Below are positions 25,824 through 37,007 of a stretch of DNA of 64,000 nt, in pieces. The notes under the pieces are model-generated. The model made no database searches, was not told the DNA's origin, and saw nothing but the letters and a program-made list of their open reading frames with translations. The stretch lies in NCBI RefSeq assembly GCF_032681285.1, contig NZ_CP136336.1:434001-498000 (forward strand), read 5' to 3'. Origin of the DNA: Piscinibacter gummiphilus. GTDB lineage: Bacteria; Pseudomonadota; Gammaproteobacteria; Burkholderiales; Burkholderiaceae_C. Within the stretch, counting starts at the first letter, position 1; every line of letters begins with the position of its first letter. The translations under genes and the position numbers were made by a program.

Positions 25824-26684
25824 ATGCTGACCCTTCTCTTCGACGGCATCGCCTACGGCATGCTGCTGTTCGTCCTGTCCGTCGGCCTCGCGGTCACGAT
25901 GGGCCTGATGAACTTCATCAACCTCGCGCACGGTGCGTTCGCGATGGCCGGGGGCTACACCACCGTGCTGCTGATGAACAAGCTCGGCGTCCCCTTCCTG
26001 GCCACGCTGCCGCTGGCTTTCCTCTTCACCGCCGTGCTCGGCGCCGCCTTCGAGCGCACGCTGTACCGGCCGATGTACAACCGGCCGCACCTCGACCAGG
26101 TGCTCTTTTCCATCGGCCTCGTCTTCATGGCCGTGACGGGGGTCGACTACATCATCGGCTCGCAGCAGCAGATGATCTCGGTGCCCTCGTGGCTGCAGGG
26201 CCGCTTCGACCTCGCCGATGTCGGCATCGGCAAGTACCGCCTCTTCATCATCGTGGTGTGCGGCTTGCTGACAGTGGCGCTGCAGATGATCCTGAGCCGC
26301 ACGCGTTTCGGCAGCCGCTTGCGCGCAGCGGTCGATGACCCGCGCGTCGCGCGCGGCCTCGGCATCAACGTCAACCAGGTCTTTCTGCTCACCTTCGCGG
26401 TGGGCTCGGGCCTCGCCGGCCTGGGCGGTGCGTTGGGTGCCGAAGTGCTGGGCCTGGAGCCGATCTTCCCGCTCAAGTTCATGGTGTATTTCCTGATCGT
26501 GGTGTCGGTCGGCGGCACCACCACCATCACCGGCCCGCTCTTGGCCGCGCTGCTGCTCGGCATTGCCGACGTGTTCGGCAAGTACTACGCGCCCAAGCTC
26601 GGCGCCTTCATCGTCTACGCGCTGATGATCGCGATCCTGACCTGGCGTCCGCAGGGCCTCTTCGGCCAGAGGGGCTCGAAATGA
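25824..26684 (+). CDS. livH: Branched-chain-type ABC transporter permease LivH
   Basis: A 286-residue inner-membrane protein with about eight hydrophobic segments. The opening LTLLFDGIAYGMLLFVLSVG and MGLMNFINLAHGAFAMAGGY are typical LivH, as is the coupling region DDPRVARGLGINVNQVFLLTF. It forms half of the channel with LivM. Stop and next start overlap (ATGA). Confidence 0.92.
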   Translation: MLTLLFDGIAYGMLLFVLSVGLAVTMGLMNFINLAHGAFAMAGGYTTVLLMNKLGVPFLATLPLAFLFTAVLGAAFERTLYRPMYNRPHLDQVLFSIGLVFMAVTGVDYIIGSQQQMISVPSWLQGRFDLADVGIGKYRLFIIVVCGLLTVALQMILSRTRFGSRLRAAVDDPRVARGLGINVNQVFLLTFAVGSGLAGLGGALGAEVLGLEPIFPLKFMVYFLIVVSVGGTTTITGPLLAALLLGIADVFGKYYAPKLGAFIVYALMIAILTWRPQGLFGQRGSK

Positions 26685-27675
26685 GCGCGCCAGATCGTCA
26701 AGCCATCTCCTTGGAGAAGGTGCAGGCCTCGCTGCGCGCCGCCTCGGGCTGGCGCTGGTGGGAGATCGCGCTCGCGGTGGTGGCCATCGCCTCGGTGTTC
26801 CTGTCGGGCCGCCACGCGCTGCTGCTCAATGAGATCGCGATCCTCGCGCTCTTCGCGTTGTCGCTCGACCTCATCCTCGGCTACGCCGGCATCGTGTCGC
26901 TCGGCCATGCGGCCTTCTTCGGCTTCGGCGCCTACACGGCCGCGCTCTTCGCCAAGCACGTGATGCCCGACCCCCTGGTGGGCCTGGCGGTCGCCGTCGC
27001 CGGCACCGCGGTGCTGGGGGCGCTGTGCAGCGTGCTCATCATGCGGGGCTCCGACCTCACGCGGCTCATGATCACGCTCGGCGTGGCAGCGGTGCTCTAT
27101 GAACTCGCCAACAAGCTCGACTGGCTGACGGGCGGTGCCGACGGCCTGCAAGGCGTGGTGATGGGCAAGCTGCTCGGCACCTTCGAGTTCGACCTCTTCG
27201 GCAAGACCGCGTACGCCTACAGCTTGGCGGTGCTCGCGGTGTGCGTGCTGATCACGCGCCGCATCGTGCACTCGCCCTTCGGCTATTCGCTGAAGGCGCT
27301 GCGCGACAACCGCCTGCGCACACAGAGCATCGGCTTGTCGGTGCACCTGCGGCTGGTGGCGGTCTACACGCTGGGCGCGGCGGTGGCCGGTGCAGCCGGC
27401 GCGCTGATGGCGCAGACCTCGGGCTTCGCCTCGCTCGACGGCTTCGAGTTCCACCGAAGCGCCGACCTCGTACTCGTGCTCGTGATCGGCGGCACCGCGT
27501 ACCTCTATGGCGGCATCTTCGGCGCCATCATCTTCAAGCTGCTGCACGACCTCGTCTCTGCGTGGACGCCGCAGTACTGGACCTTCTGGCTGGGGCTCTT
27601 CCTCGTGGTGCTGATGCTGGTGGGGCGTGAGCGCCTGGTCCGCCCGTGGACGTGGTTCAAGCGGGGAGGGCAGGC

Positions 27676-27679
<4 letters not shown>
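26681..27679 (+). CDS. livM: Branched-chain-type ABC transporter permease LivM
   Basis: A 332-residue inner-membrane protein. LDLILGYAGIVSLGHAAFFG and the coupling loop ALRDNRLRTQSIGLSVHLRL are LivM hallmarks. It starts at the ATGA overlap with livH and ends at an ATGA overlap with livG, so all four transporter genes downstream of the binding protein are coupled. It completes the LivHM channel. Confidence 0.92.
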
Positions 27680-28420
<741 letters not shown>

Positions 28421-28428
<8 letters not shown>

Positions 28429-29128
28429 GCTGCTCAAGGTCGAAGGCTTGAAGTCAGGCTATGGCGAGGCGGTGGTGGTGCAAGGCATCGACCTCACGCT
28501 GGAAGCCGGCCAGTCGCTCGCGCTGCTGGGCCGCAACGGCACCGGCAAGACGACCCTCATGAACACGCTCGTGGGGGTGACGCGCCGCCACGCCGGCCGC
28601 ATCTCGCTCGCCGGGCAGGACATCACGAACCTGCCTGCCCACTTGCGCGCTGGCGCCGGCATCGGCTGGGTGCCGCAGGAGCGCAACATCTTCAAGTCGC
28701 TCACGGTGCACGAGAACCTCACCGCGGTGGCGCGGCCCGGCCCGTGGACGGTGGAGCGCGCCTACGAGATGTTCCCGCGCCTCGCGGAGCGCAAGTCGAA
28801 CATGGGCAACCAGCTGTCGGGCGGCGAGCAGCAGATGCTCGCGGTGGCGCGCGCGCTGGTGCTCAACCCCAAGCTCCTGCTGCTCGACGAGCCGCTCGAA
28901 GGCCTCGCACCCATCATCGTGGAAGAGCTGCTGCGCTCGATTGCGCGTGTGGTGCGGGATGAAGGCATGTCGGCCATCATCGTGGAGCAGAACCCGCGCA
29001 TGATCCTGCCGATCACGCACACGGCCGTGGTGCTCGACCGCGGCCAGGTGGTGCACCGCGACAGCAGCGAAGCGCTGCTGGCCGCGCCCGATCAGCTCGA
29101 CCGCTGGCTGGCCGTCGCGAAGGCCTGA
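28421..29128 (+). CDS. livF: Branched-chain-type ABC transporter ATP-binding protein LivF
   Basis: A 235-residue ABC ATPase with Walker A GRNGTGKTT, Q-loop GWVPQERNIFKSLTV, signature LSGGEQQMLAVARAL, Walker [14 protein letters not shown] and switch segment IIVEQNP. It pairs with LivG to drive uptake. It is the last gene of the operon and converges on the beta-helix gene with a 12-bp gap and no clear terminator. Confidence 0.93.
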
Positions 29129-29140
29129 GGCTTCGAGGCG

Positions 29141-30553
29141 TCAGCGCGCACAGGGCCCGGTGCTGGCATCGGCGCCGGTGCGCAGCACGTTGCCGGCCTG
29201 CGTGTAGGTGCCGGCGTTGATGGCGGAGATGAGCTGGCTGCCGCCCGAGAAGTAGGTCGAGCACATCGTGTTATTGCGCACGATGGCGCCGTTGTCGACA
29301 TCGTCGCCACCGGCGCCTTGCGAACCCACGTTGGCGCCGAGCACCACGCCGCTCATCCAGCTGTTGTTGCGGTTGATGAGCAGGTTGTTCTCGATCAGCG
29401 GGCCCACCGAGGCCCCCGCGCAGATGGCGCAGCCGCCGAGGTTGATGACGGTGTTGTGGCGCACCGTGAAGTTTCGGAAGAACTCGGCCGAGGTGTAGCC
29501 CGGCGTGATCGAGAAGCCGTAGCAGCTGCCGACCGAGGCCACCTGCTGGATGGTGTTGCCTTCGATGAGCATGCCGTCCCACTGGCCGTGGATGGTCACG
29601 TTGCCGCCGCGGCAGACGTTGGGGTCGACCGGGTTGCCGTCGGCACAGGGCGCGCGGGTGCACACCGAGTTGTGGGTGAAGGTGTTGTTGCGGATGACGC
29701 CGTTGCGGCCGCTGCCGCCCAGGTAGATGGCGTGGTTGAAGCCGCTGCCCGAGAAGTTGTTGGCTTCGAAGAGGTTGCCTTCGATGACGAGGTTGTCGGC
29801 CTCGCCGAGCAGGCCCATCTCGGAGTTGTGGTGGATGTGGCTGTTGCGCAGCGTCACGTTGCCGATCGGGCTTTCGTTCTGCGAGTGCAGCGCGATCTCG
29901 AAGCCGGTGATCTCGAGGTTGTCGAGCAAGATGTCGTGCGCGCGGTTGCGCAGGTGGATGCCCCAGCCGTTGCTGCCGCGGCCGTCGAGCGTGAGGTTGC
30001 GCAGCACGTAGCCGCCGGTGTCTTCGCTGCGGCCGAAGACGCTGGTCTGGAACACGAAGAAGGCGCTGCCGGGGTTCAACACCGGGCGCGCGCTGCCGCC
30101 TGCGGGCGGTGTGTAGGCGTCGAACACGAGCGGGGCCGCCGTGGTGACGTTGAGGTTGTGCAGTTGCAGGCTGAAGTTGGCCCAGGCGCCCCCACGGGCG
30201 AAGAGCAGGCGGCTGCCCGCGGCCAGTGCGTTGACGTCGATGCCGGCCAGCGTGCGCTTGGGAGCGGCGGCGCTGGTGCCGGCGTTGGCGTTGTCGCCGG
30301 GCACGCAGCCGCTGGTCGCTCCCGTCTGGCAGTCGGAGAAGTAGTAGGTCACCGCGGTGCCGGGGGGCGGTGCGGGGGCCGGGCTGGGGGCGGGCGCTGG
30401 TGCCGGCGCCGGGGCGGGCGAGGGCACGCTGGGCGCTGCCGCTTCGTTGTGGACCGAGTCGGTGCCGGCGCCGCAGCCGGCGAGGAGGGCGGTGGCGGCG
30501 ATCGACAGGCTCAAGCTGCGCAGGGCCGAGCGGCCGTGGTGTGCGAGTGTCAT
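29141..30553 (-). CDS. Right-handed parallel beta-helix lipoprotein
   Basis: A 470-residue secreted protein. The signal peptide ends in a lipobox, ATALLAGC (Cys 27), followed by a Pro/Ala-rich linker (about residues 38-66) that separates the lipid anchor from the folded part. The rest consists of short repeats rich in Asn and Ile/Val (for example GVIRNNTFTHNSV, LIEGNTIQQVASVG), the pattern of right-handed parallel beta-helices such as polysaccharide lyases and related carbohydrate-binding proteins. Cys pairs are abundant, suggesting disulfides. No catalytic signature can be read, so an enzymatic role is uncertain. Confidence 0.75.
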   Translation of the reverse strand: MTLAHHGRSALRSLSLSIAATALLAGCGAGTDSVHNEAAAPSVPSPAPAPAPAPAPSPAPAPPPGTAVTYYFSDCQTGATSGCVPGDNANAGTSAAAPKRTLAGIDVNALAAGSRLLFARGGAWANFSLQLHNLNVTTAAPLVFDAYTPPAGGSARPVLNPGSAFFVFQTSVFGRSEDTGGYVLRNLTLDGRGSNGWGIHLRNRAHDILLDNLEITGFEIALHSQNESPIGNVTLRNSHIHHNSEMGLLGEADNLVIEGNLFEANNFSGSGFNHAIYLGGSGRNGVIRNNTFTHNSVCTRAPCADGNPVDPNVCRGGNVTIHGQWDGMLIEGNTIQQVASVGSCYGFSITPGYTSAEFFRNFTVRHNTVINLGGCAICAGASVGPLIENNLLINRNNSWMSGVVLGANVGSQGAGGDDVDNGAIVRNNTMCSTYFSGGSQLISAINAGTYTQAGNVLRTGADASTGPCAR

Positions 30554-30666
30554 GTTGTGTTCTCCCTTTGGCCCGGCATGCTGCCTGAGCCCCGCGTACA
30601 GAAGGCGTTACCAACTGCAAGCGATGGGAGGGCCGCGTAAGCACGCGGCACGAAGTCGCACTCCGA

Positions 30667-30687
30667 CCGGCCCCTTTTAGGGGCCGG
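30667..30687 (-). terminator. GC-rich hairpin just after pobA
   Basis: CCGGCCCC (30667-30674) pairs perfectly with GGGGCCGG (30680-30687) around a TTTTA loop, three bases beyond the pobA stop on the minus strand. No T-tract follows on the minus strand, so its role as terminator is probable but not certain; it could insulate the beta-helix gene from pobA transcription. Confidence 0.55.
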
Positions 30688-30690
30688 GCT

Positions 30691-31896
<1,206 letters not shown>

Positions 31897-32721
31897 CTAG
31901 AGCGTGCTGCGCAGGCGGGCCTGTGCCTGCAGCAGGGCCGGCAGGCATTCGCTGACGAGCTGCTCCATGCTCATGCGCGAGGCCTGGGCGCTCACGTTGA
32001 TGGCGGCGAGCACCTCGCCGCGGTAGTTCTTCAGCGGCACCGAGATCGTGCGCAGGCCGAGTTCGAATTCCTGGTCGACGGCGGCATGGCCGCGCAGGCG
32101 GATCTGCGCGATCTCCGCAGCGAGCTTGTCGCGGTCGATGATCGTGTGCGGCGTGCGGGCCTCGAAGCTCTGGCGCGCGAGCCAGGCCTCCACCTCGGGC
32201 TGCGGCATCGCGCTCAGCAGCACACGGCCGTTGGCGGTGCAGTAGGCCGGCACCCGCGTGCCGGGTTGCAGGGTCGACGAGACCAACCGGCCGGCCTCCG
32301 TGGCGGCGATGCAGATCACGTCGTTGCCGTCGAGCACGCCGGCCGACGAGGCTTCCTTGAGGGTGTAGGCGAGCTTGTGCAACTCGGGCGCCACGATGCG
32401 CGGCAGCCGCGCCGAGTGCATGTAGCTCTGGCCCAGGCGCAGCACCTTGGGGCTCAGCGAATACATGCGGCGGTCGCTCGTCACGTAGCCCAGGTACTCG
32501 AGGGTGATGAGGTAGCGGCGGGCGGCGGCGCGGGTCAGCCCGCAACGCGTGGCGACCTCGCTGATGGTCAGACGCGGGCGGTCCTGGTCGAAGGCCTCGA
32601 TGACGGCCAGGCCCTTCTCCAGGCCGGCGATCAGGTCACGCTTGTGCGGGCCGGCAGCGCCCTCGCCCTGTGCAGCGGAAGCGTCGTCGGGCTCGGATTC
32701 GGAGAGGGCAAACGCGTTCAT
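31897..32721 (-). CDS. IclR family regulator (PobR/PcaR-type)
   Basis: A 274-residue protein with an N-terminal winged helix (TISEVATRCGLTRAAARRYL) and a C-terminal IclR effector domain (GNDVICIAATEAG, RVPAYCTANGRVLLSAM). The PcaR/PcaU/PobR branch controls protocatechuate and 4-hydroxybenzoate genes. ATG at 32721 is chosen over a TTG at 32754. It is upstream of pobA on the same strand, an unusual order because pobR and pobA are often divergent. It may activate its own operon. Confidence 0.85.
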   Translation of the reverse strand: MNAFALSESEPDDASAAQGEGAAGPHKRDLIAGLEKGLAVIEAFDQDRPRLTISEVATRCGLTRAAARRYLITLEYLGYVTSDRRMYSLSPKVLRLGQSYMHSARLPRIVAPELHKLAYTLKEASSAGVLDGNDVICIAATEAGRLVSSTLQPGTRVPAYCTANGRVLLSAMPQPEVEAWLARQSFEARTPHTIIDRDKLAAEIAQIRLRGHAAVDQEFELGLRTISVPLKNYRGEVLAAINVSAQASRMSMEQLVSECLPALLQAQARLRSTL

Positions 32722-32751
32722 GGGCGGTTTTGCTTCGTGGAATGATCTACT

Positions 32752-32778
32752 CAATATAGTTATTGAACATCATCAATA
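32752..32778. promoter_or_regulatory. Overlapping inverted repeats before the IclR-pobA operon
   Basis: CAATA-TAGT-TATTG (32752-32765) and TATTGA-ACATCA-TCAATA (32761-32778) overlap in an AT-rich stretch 31-57 bases before the IclR start. IclR proteins bind pseudopalindromes of this length, so this is a plausible autoregulatory site and promoter region. Confidence 0.45.
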
Positions 32779-32822
32779 CCATTGCTAATCGCCGCAGTTG
32801 TGCGATTGGTGGACTTGGCGGG

Positions 32823-33296
32823 CTACAAATCGACCGGCAAGGGCGAAGGCGCTTTCACCTCCTCCAGGCAGATCATCGAGCGCACGTCGTCCACGCCGGG
32901 CACCTGCATCAGCTGGTCCGTGAGGAACTGGCTCAGGCTCCGGAGGTCTCGCGCCACCACTTTGAGCAAGTAGTCACTGTCGCCAGAAACCGTGTGGCAC
33001 TCGAGGATCTGCGGAAAGGCGCGGATGTCGCGCTCGATTTCGCGCACCCGGCCGAACTGGCCGCCGTCGATGTTGAGGCTGACGTAGGCCATCACGCCCA
33101 GGCCCAGCGCCTCGGGCTGCACCAGGGCCCGGTAGCCGCGCAGCACGCCGCGCTCTTCCAGTGCCCGCACGCGGCGGAAGCACTGAGGCGCCGACAGGTG
33201 CACCTGCGCGGCCAGCTCCACGTTGCTGGCCCGGCCGTCGGCCTGCAGGGCCGTGAGAATCTTGCGGTCGAGCTTGTCGATTTCTGTCTCTGGCAT
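32823..33296 (-). CDS. Lrp/AsnC family transcriptional regulator
   Basis: A 157-residue protein with the N-terminal helix-turn-helix (LDRKILTALQADGRASNVEL, then VHLSAPQCFRRVRALEERGV) and the C-terminal RAM ligand domain (HTVSGDSDYLLKVVARDLRS). The ATG at 33296 is the natural start. It is divergent from the ornithine aminotransferase gene, so it probably regulates amino acid catabolism in response to arginine, ornithine or a similar ligand. Confidence 0.88.
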   Translation of the reverse strand: MPETEIDKLDRKILTALQADGRASNVELAAQVHLSAPQCFRRVRALEERGVLRGYRALVQPEALGLGVMAYVSLNIDGGQFGRVREIERDIRAFPQILECHTVSGDSDYLLKVVARDLRSLSQFLTDQLMQVPGVDDVRSMICLEEVKAPSPLPVDL

Positions 33297-33413
33297 CTCG
33301 TTCTCCGATTGGATGAACGAATCGTGCGCCTCAGGGACGTCTGGTGCAACAAGTGGCATGCACCTTTCGTGCTGCCCGGCCTAGAGTGAACCAGTTGCCA
33401 TCCGGAGCTGCCC

Positions 33414-34664
33414 ATGACCACCGCCGCCCGCGCCGCCGCACTGCGCCACACCGTTCCCACGCCGCCGTCGCCGCTTCACCTCGAAGCCGCCTACGGCGCA
33501 CACAACTACCACCCACTGCCCATCGTGCTCACGCGCGGCGCCGGAGCCTACCTGTTCGACGACGCCGGCCGCCGCTACCTCGACATGATGTCGGCCTACT
33601 CGGCGGTGAGCTTCGGCCACAGCCACCCGGTGCTCGTCCAGGCGCTGACCGAACAGGCCGGGCGCCTCGCCGTCACGAGCCGCGCCTTTCACACCGACCG
33701 GCTCGGCCCCTTCCTGCAGAAGCTGTGCCGCATGACCGGCATGGCCCGCGCGCTGCCGATGAACAGCGGCGCCGAGGCGGTCGAAACCGCCATCAAGGCG
33801 GCGCGCAAGTGGGCCTACAAGGTGAAGCACGTGCCCGAGGGGCAGGCGCAGATCCTGGTGGCCGAAGGCAACTTCGCCGGGCGCACCACCACCATCGTCG
33901 GCTTCTCCAGCGAAGCGCAGTACCGCGACGGCTTCGGCCCCTTCGCGCCCGGTTTTGCGAGCGTGCCCTTCGGCGATGCGCCGGCGCTGGAGGCGGCGAT
34001 CACGCCGCACACCGCGGCCTTCATCGTCGAGCCGATCCAGGGCGAGGCGGGCATCGTCGTGCCACCCGCGGGCTACCTGGCGGCGGTACGCGAGATCTGC
34101 ACCCGGCACAACGTGCTCATGATCTGCGACGAGGTGCAGACCGGCCTCGGCCGCACCGGCGCACTGCTCGCCTGCGACCACGAAGGCGTGAAGCCCGACG
34201 GGCTCACCCTCGGCAAGGCGCTCGGTGGCGGCCTGCTGCCGGTGAGCGCCTTCCTCGCGCGCGACGACGTGATGGCGCAGTTCACCCCCGGCGACCACGG
34301 CAGCACCTTCGGCGGCAACCCGTTGGCTGCGGCGGTGGGCCATGCGGCCTTGTTGTTATTGGAGCGAGAGCACCTGGTGCAGCGCGCCGCCGAGCAGGGG
34401 GCGTATTTGATGGCGCAAGTGCAGGCGATCGCGCACCCGGCGATCACCGAGGTGCGCGGGCGTGGCCTGCTGGTGGGCGTGGAGATCGACCCGGCGTTCG
34501 CGAGTGCCCGCGCAGTGTGCGAAGCGCTCATGCACGAGGGCGTGCTGACCAAGGACACGCACCACACCGTGGTGCGCCTCGCGCCGCCCCTCGTGATCGA
34601 GCGCGAGCAGATCGACGCCGCGGTGCAGGCGCTGGCCAGAGCGCTGCGGAGGCTGAAGGCCTGA
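33414..34664 (+). CDS. rocD: Ornithine--oxo-acid transaminase RocD
   Basis: A 416-residue class III aminotransferase. HLEAAYGAHNYHPLPIVLTR and RYLDMMSAYSAVSFGHSHP are typical of ornithine aminotransferase. The PLP region is MNSGAEAVETAIKAARKW, VEPIQGEAGIVVPP and ICDEVQTGLGRTG, with the Schiff-base Lys in LTLGKALGGG. It converts ornithine and 2-oxoglutarate to glutamate semialdehyde. It is divergent from the Lrp regulator with a 117-bp control region. Confidence 0.92.
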   Translation: MTTAARAAALRHTVPTPPSPLHLEAAYGAHNYHPLPIVLTRGAGAYLFDDAGRRYLDMMSAYSAVSFGHSHPVLVQALTEQAGRLAVTSRAFHTDRLGPFLQKLCRMTGMARALPMNSGAEAVETAIKAARKWAYKVKHVPEGQAQILVAEGNFAGRTTTIVGFSSEAQYRDGFGPFAPGFASVPFGDAPALEAAITPHTAAFIVEPIQGEAGIVVPPAGYLAAVREICTRHNVLMICDEVQTGLGRTGALLACDHEGVKPDGLTLGKALGGGLLPVSAFLARDDVMAQFTPGDHGSTFGGNPLAAAVGHAALLLLEREHLVQRAAEQGAYLMAQVQAIAHPAITEVRGRGLLVGVEIDPAFASARAVCEALMHEGVLTKDTHHTVVRLAPPLVIEREQIDAAVQALARALRRLKA

Positions 34665-34682
34665 TCGCGCAGGCCCGACCGC

Positions 34683-35465
34683 TCAGACCGATCCCACGAA
34701 GGCCGCGAAGAGCTCGCTCTTGAAGTGCAGCCCCATGCGCTCGAAGGCGCGGCGGCGGTAGGTCTTCACCGTGGCCACCGAGAGGCCCAGGTCGGCGGCG
34801 ATGCCGTCGTAGCTCAGGCCCTGCAGCAGCCGCGCGCACACGTCGAGTTCGCGCGTGGGCATCTCGGGGTGGCGGCGTTGCAGCGCAGCCCGCAGCTGCG
34901 CCGCATCGGGCCGCGGCGTGGCGGCTTCGGTGAGCTCGATGTGGCGGCGCACGGTGGCGAGCAGCCCCACCGCGAGTTGCTCGAAGTTCTGCAGCTCGCC
35001 ATCGGCAAACGCGCCCTGGTGCTCGTGGTGATAAAGGTTGACCGCCAGCACGCCGCCATCGGGCTGCGGCTCCGCGATCGACAGTCGCTCGCTCACGCCG
35101 TGCCGCTTGTAGATCGCCTCGCGGTGCTCGGGGTTGGGGATGTCGTGCGCGCTCAGGCGCAGCAGCGTCGTGCCGGCCTGGGCGATGTCGAACGTGCGGT
35201 CGCGGCGGTACAGGCCGTCGAGGTAGGCGGCGAAGCAGTCGCGCGTCGTGTCGCGCAGGCCGTGTGCCGATGAGAGGTGCAGCACCGGCGCCTTGTCTTT
35301 CCAGACCCGGTAGACCGCCCACGAGCCGGCGTGCAGCGCGCGGTTGACGTGACCGAGCGCAGTCTGCGCAAACGCGTCGCTCCCCACCGTGCCGATCAGG
35401 CCGGCAAGGCTCGTCTGCACGTCGTGACGGGGGCCGCTCTGCGGCGCGAGGCGCCAGGTCTGCAT
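34683..35465 (-). CDS. LuxR-type helix-turn-helix regulator
   Basis: A 260-residue protein whose C-terminal ~60 residues form a LuxR DNA-binding domain (PTRELDVCARLLQGLSYDGI, LGLSVATVKTYRRRAFERMG). The N-terminal ~190 residues are not recognisable as a receiver or autoinducer domain, so the signal is unknown. It converges on rocD (18-bp gap) and is divergent from the Che operon, with 282 bp of non-coding sequence between them. Confidence 0.8.
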   Translation of the reverse strand: MQTWRLAPQSGPRHDVQTSLAGLIGTVGSDAFAQTALGHVNRALHAGSWAVYRVWKDKAPVLHLSSAHGLRDTTRDCFAAYLDGLYRRDRTFDIAQAGTTLLRLSAHDIPNPEHREAIYKRHGVSERLSIAEPQPDGGVLAVNLYHHEHQGAFADGELQNFEQLAVGLLATVRRHIELTEAATPRPDAAQLRAALQRRHPEMPTRELDVCARLLQGLSYDGIAADLGLSVATVKTYRRRAFERMGLHFKSELFAAFVGSV

Positions 35466-35710
35466 GGGGCTGGGTCAATGGCGGTCGGGAGGCAGCCAGT
35501 CTAGGGATCCCGCCCGGCGCTGCCATCGGGGCTGACCATGCCGCGGCGTGGCGCCGGGCCACAAATGGCCGGGCGTTCAGTTTGTGCATTTGATAGCTTT
35601 TCTCAACCGGCTTGCTGCAGTGCATCGACGCACTCTTTGTCAGCGCACACTTTCTTACACAGTCGCAGCAGAAAGCGCTCCAAAGACGCTCTTCTTTCCC
35701 AGATCACGGT

Positions 35711-35738
35711 TCAAGGGCACTTCGGATGATGTCGATAG
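35711..35738 (+). promoter_or_regulatory. Candidate sigma-28-like promoter before the Che operon
   Basis: TCAA (35711-35714) and GTCGATAG (35731-35738) are separated by 16 bases, close to the flagellar sigma-28 pattern TAAA-N15-GCCGATAA. It ends only nine bases before the first ATG of the MCP-like gene (35748), so if real the leader is very short or the start is the ATG at 35763. The rest of the 282-bp gap 35466-35747 shows no other clear signal. Confidence 0.35.
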
Positions 35739-35747
35739 CCCTACACC

Positions 35748-36974
35748 ATGACGACCGTTTCCATGACCTCCTCAGAACTCGTGGCCGAACCCGCCCAGCG
35801 GCCCGACACGCCCCGGCCGTGGCGCCTGGGCTGCGCCCTGCGGGCCTTCTGCGCCGCCTGGTCGGGCCGGCTTCTGGGTCTCGCGGGTGCCGTGGCGTGC
35901 ATCGCCTTCGGTGCGGGTGCATCGCCTTGGGTGGTCGCCGCCGCCTTGCTCGCCGCCGGCGTGTGGCTCGACCGACACCACGCCGCCCGCGAGCGACAGG
36001 CCCGCCTCGACACTGCGCGCTATCTCGAAGGCAGCGGCCAGCTCGGCCGCCAGCTCATGCCGGTCTGGAGCGGCCACATCGAAACCTCGCGCCTGCAGAT
36101 GGAAAGCGCCATCTCCGCCTTGAGCGAGCGTTTCGCCGGCATCGTCGACCGGCTCGACCACGCGATGAAGGCATCCGACAGCGCGGCCGGCGCCGACCAC
36201 GATTCCGGTGGCATGGCCGCCATGTTCGCGAGCAGCCAGCAGGAGCTGCAGGGCGTGCTCGCCTCGCTGCGCCAGGCGACCGAAAGCAACAACGCCATGC
36301 GCGGCGACGTGCAGGGCCTGAGCCGCTTCATCGAAGAGCTGCGCCAGATGGCCACCGACGTCGCCAAGATCGCCGCGCAGACCAACCTGCTCGCCATCAA
36401 CGCCGCCATCGAGGCCGCGCATGCGGGCGAATCCGGCCGCAGCTTCTCGGTGCTCGCGCAAGAGGTGCGCAAGCTCTCGGCCGAGTCGGGCGAGACCGGC
36501 CGGCGCATGGCCGAGAAGGTCGCCGTGGTGGCCGACGCCATCGCCCAGGCGCGCGAGAGCGCCGAGGCCTCGGCCTCGCGTGAAGCGGCCTCGATCAGCG
36601 GCTGCGAGTCCTCGATCAACAGCGTGCTCGACGGCTTTCGCGGCGTGACCGAAGCGCTCGCCGAGTCGGCCGACGTGCTCAAGCGCGAGAGCCTGGGCAT
36701 CCAGGCCGACGTGTGCGAGGCCCTGGTGCAGCTGCAGTTCCAGGACCGCGTGAGCCAGGTCATGACGCACGTGCGCCAGAACATCGACATGCTGCCCGGG
36801 CAGCTCTCGCAGGGCAGCGAGATCTACGAACGCGAAGGCCGGCTGGTGCCGCTCGACGTGCCCGGCCTGCTGGCCGAACTCGAGAAGACCTATGCGATGG
36901 CCGAAGAGCGCAGCACCCACGGCGGTGGCGGCTCGGCCGGCGCACCCAAGAACGAAGAGATCACCTTTTTCTGA
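35748..36974 (+). CDS. Short MCP-like chemoreceptor without a periplasmic domain
   Basis: A 408-residue protein. Two closely spaced hydrophobic segments (about residues 32-66) leave almost no periplasmic loop, and no HAMP domain is recognisable. The signalling region holds the conserved tip [20 protein letters not shown] and [15 protein letters not shown] (about residues 205-250) but is shorter than in classical receptors and lacks the long methylation helices. The C terminus ends KNEEITFF. It is the first gene of the Che operon and might sense membrane or cytoplasmic cues or couple to CheA directly. Confidence 0.75.
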   Translation: MTTVSMTSSELVAEPAQRPDTPRPWRLGCALRAFCAAWSGRLLGLAGAVACIAFGAGASPWVVAAALLAAGVWLDRHHAARERQARLDTARYLEGSGQLGRQLMPVWSGHIETSRLQMESAISALSERFAGIVDRLDHAMKASDSAAGADHDSGGMAAMFASSQQELQGVLASLRQATESNNAMRGDVQGLSRFIEELRQMATDVAKIAAQTNLLAINAAIEAAHAGESGRSFSVLAQEVRKLSAESGETGRRMAEKVAVVADAIAQARESAEASASREAASISGCESSINSVLDGFRGVTEALAESADVLKRESLGIQADVCEALVQLQFQDRVSQVMTHVRQNIDMLPGQLSQGSEIYEREGRLVPLDVPGLLAELEKTYAMAEERSTHGGGGSAGAPKNEEITFF

Positions 36975-37007
36975 ACCATCGGACATCCAGCGGAGGCCAT
37001 TACAAAC

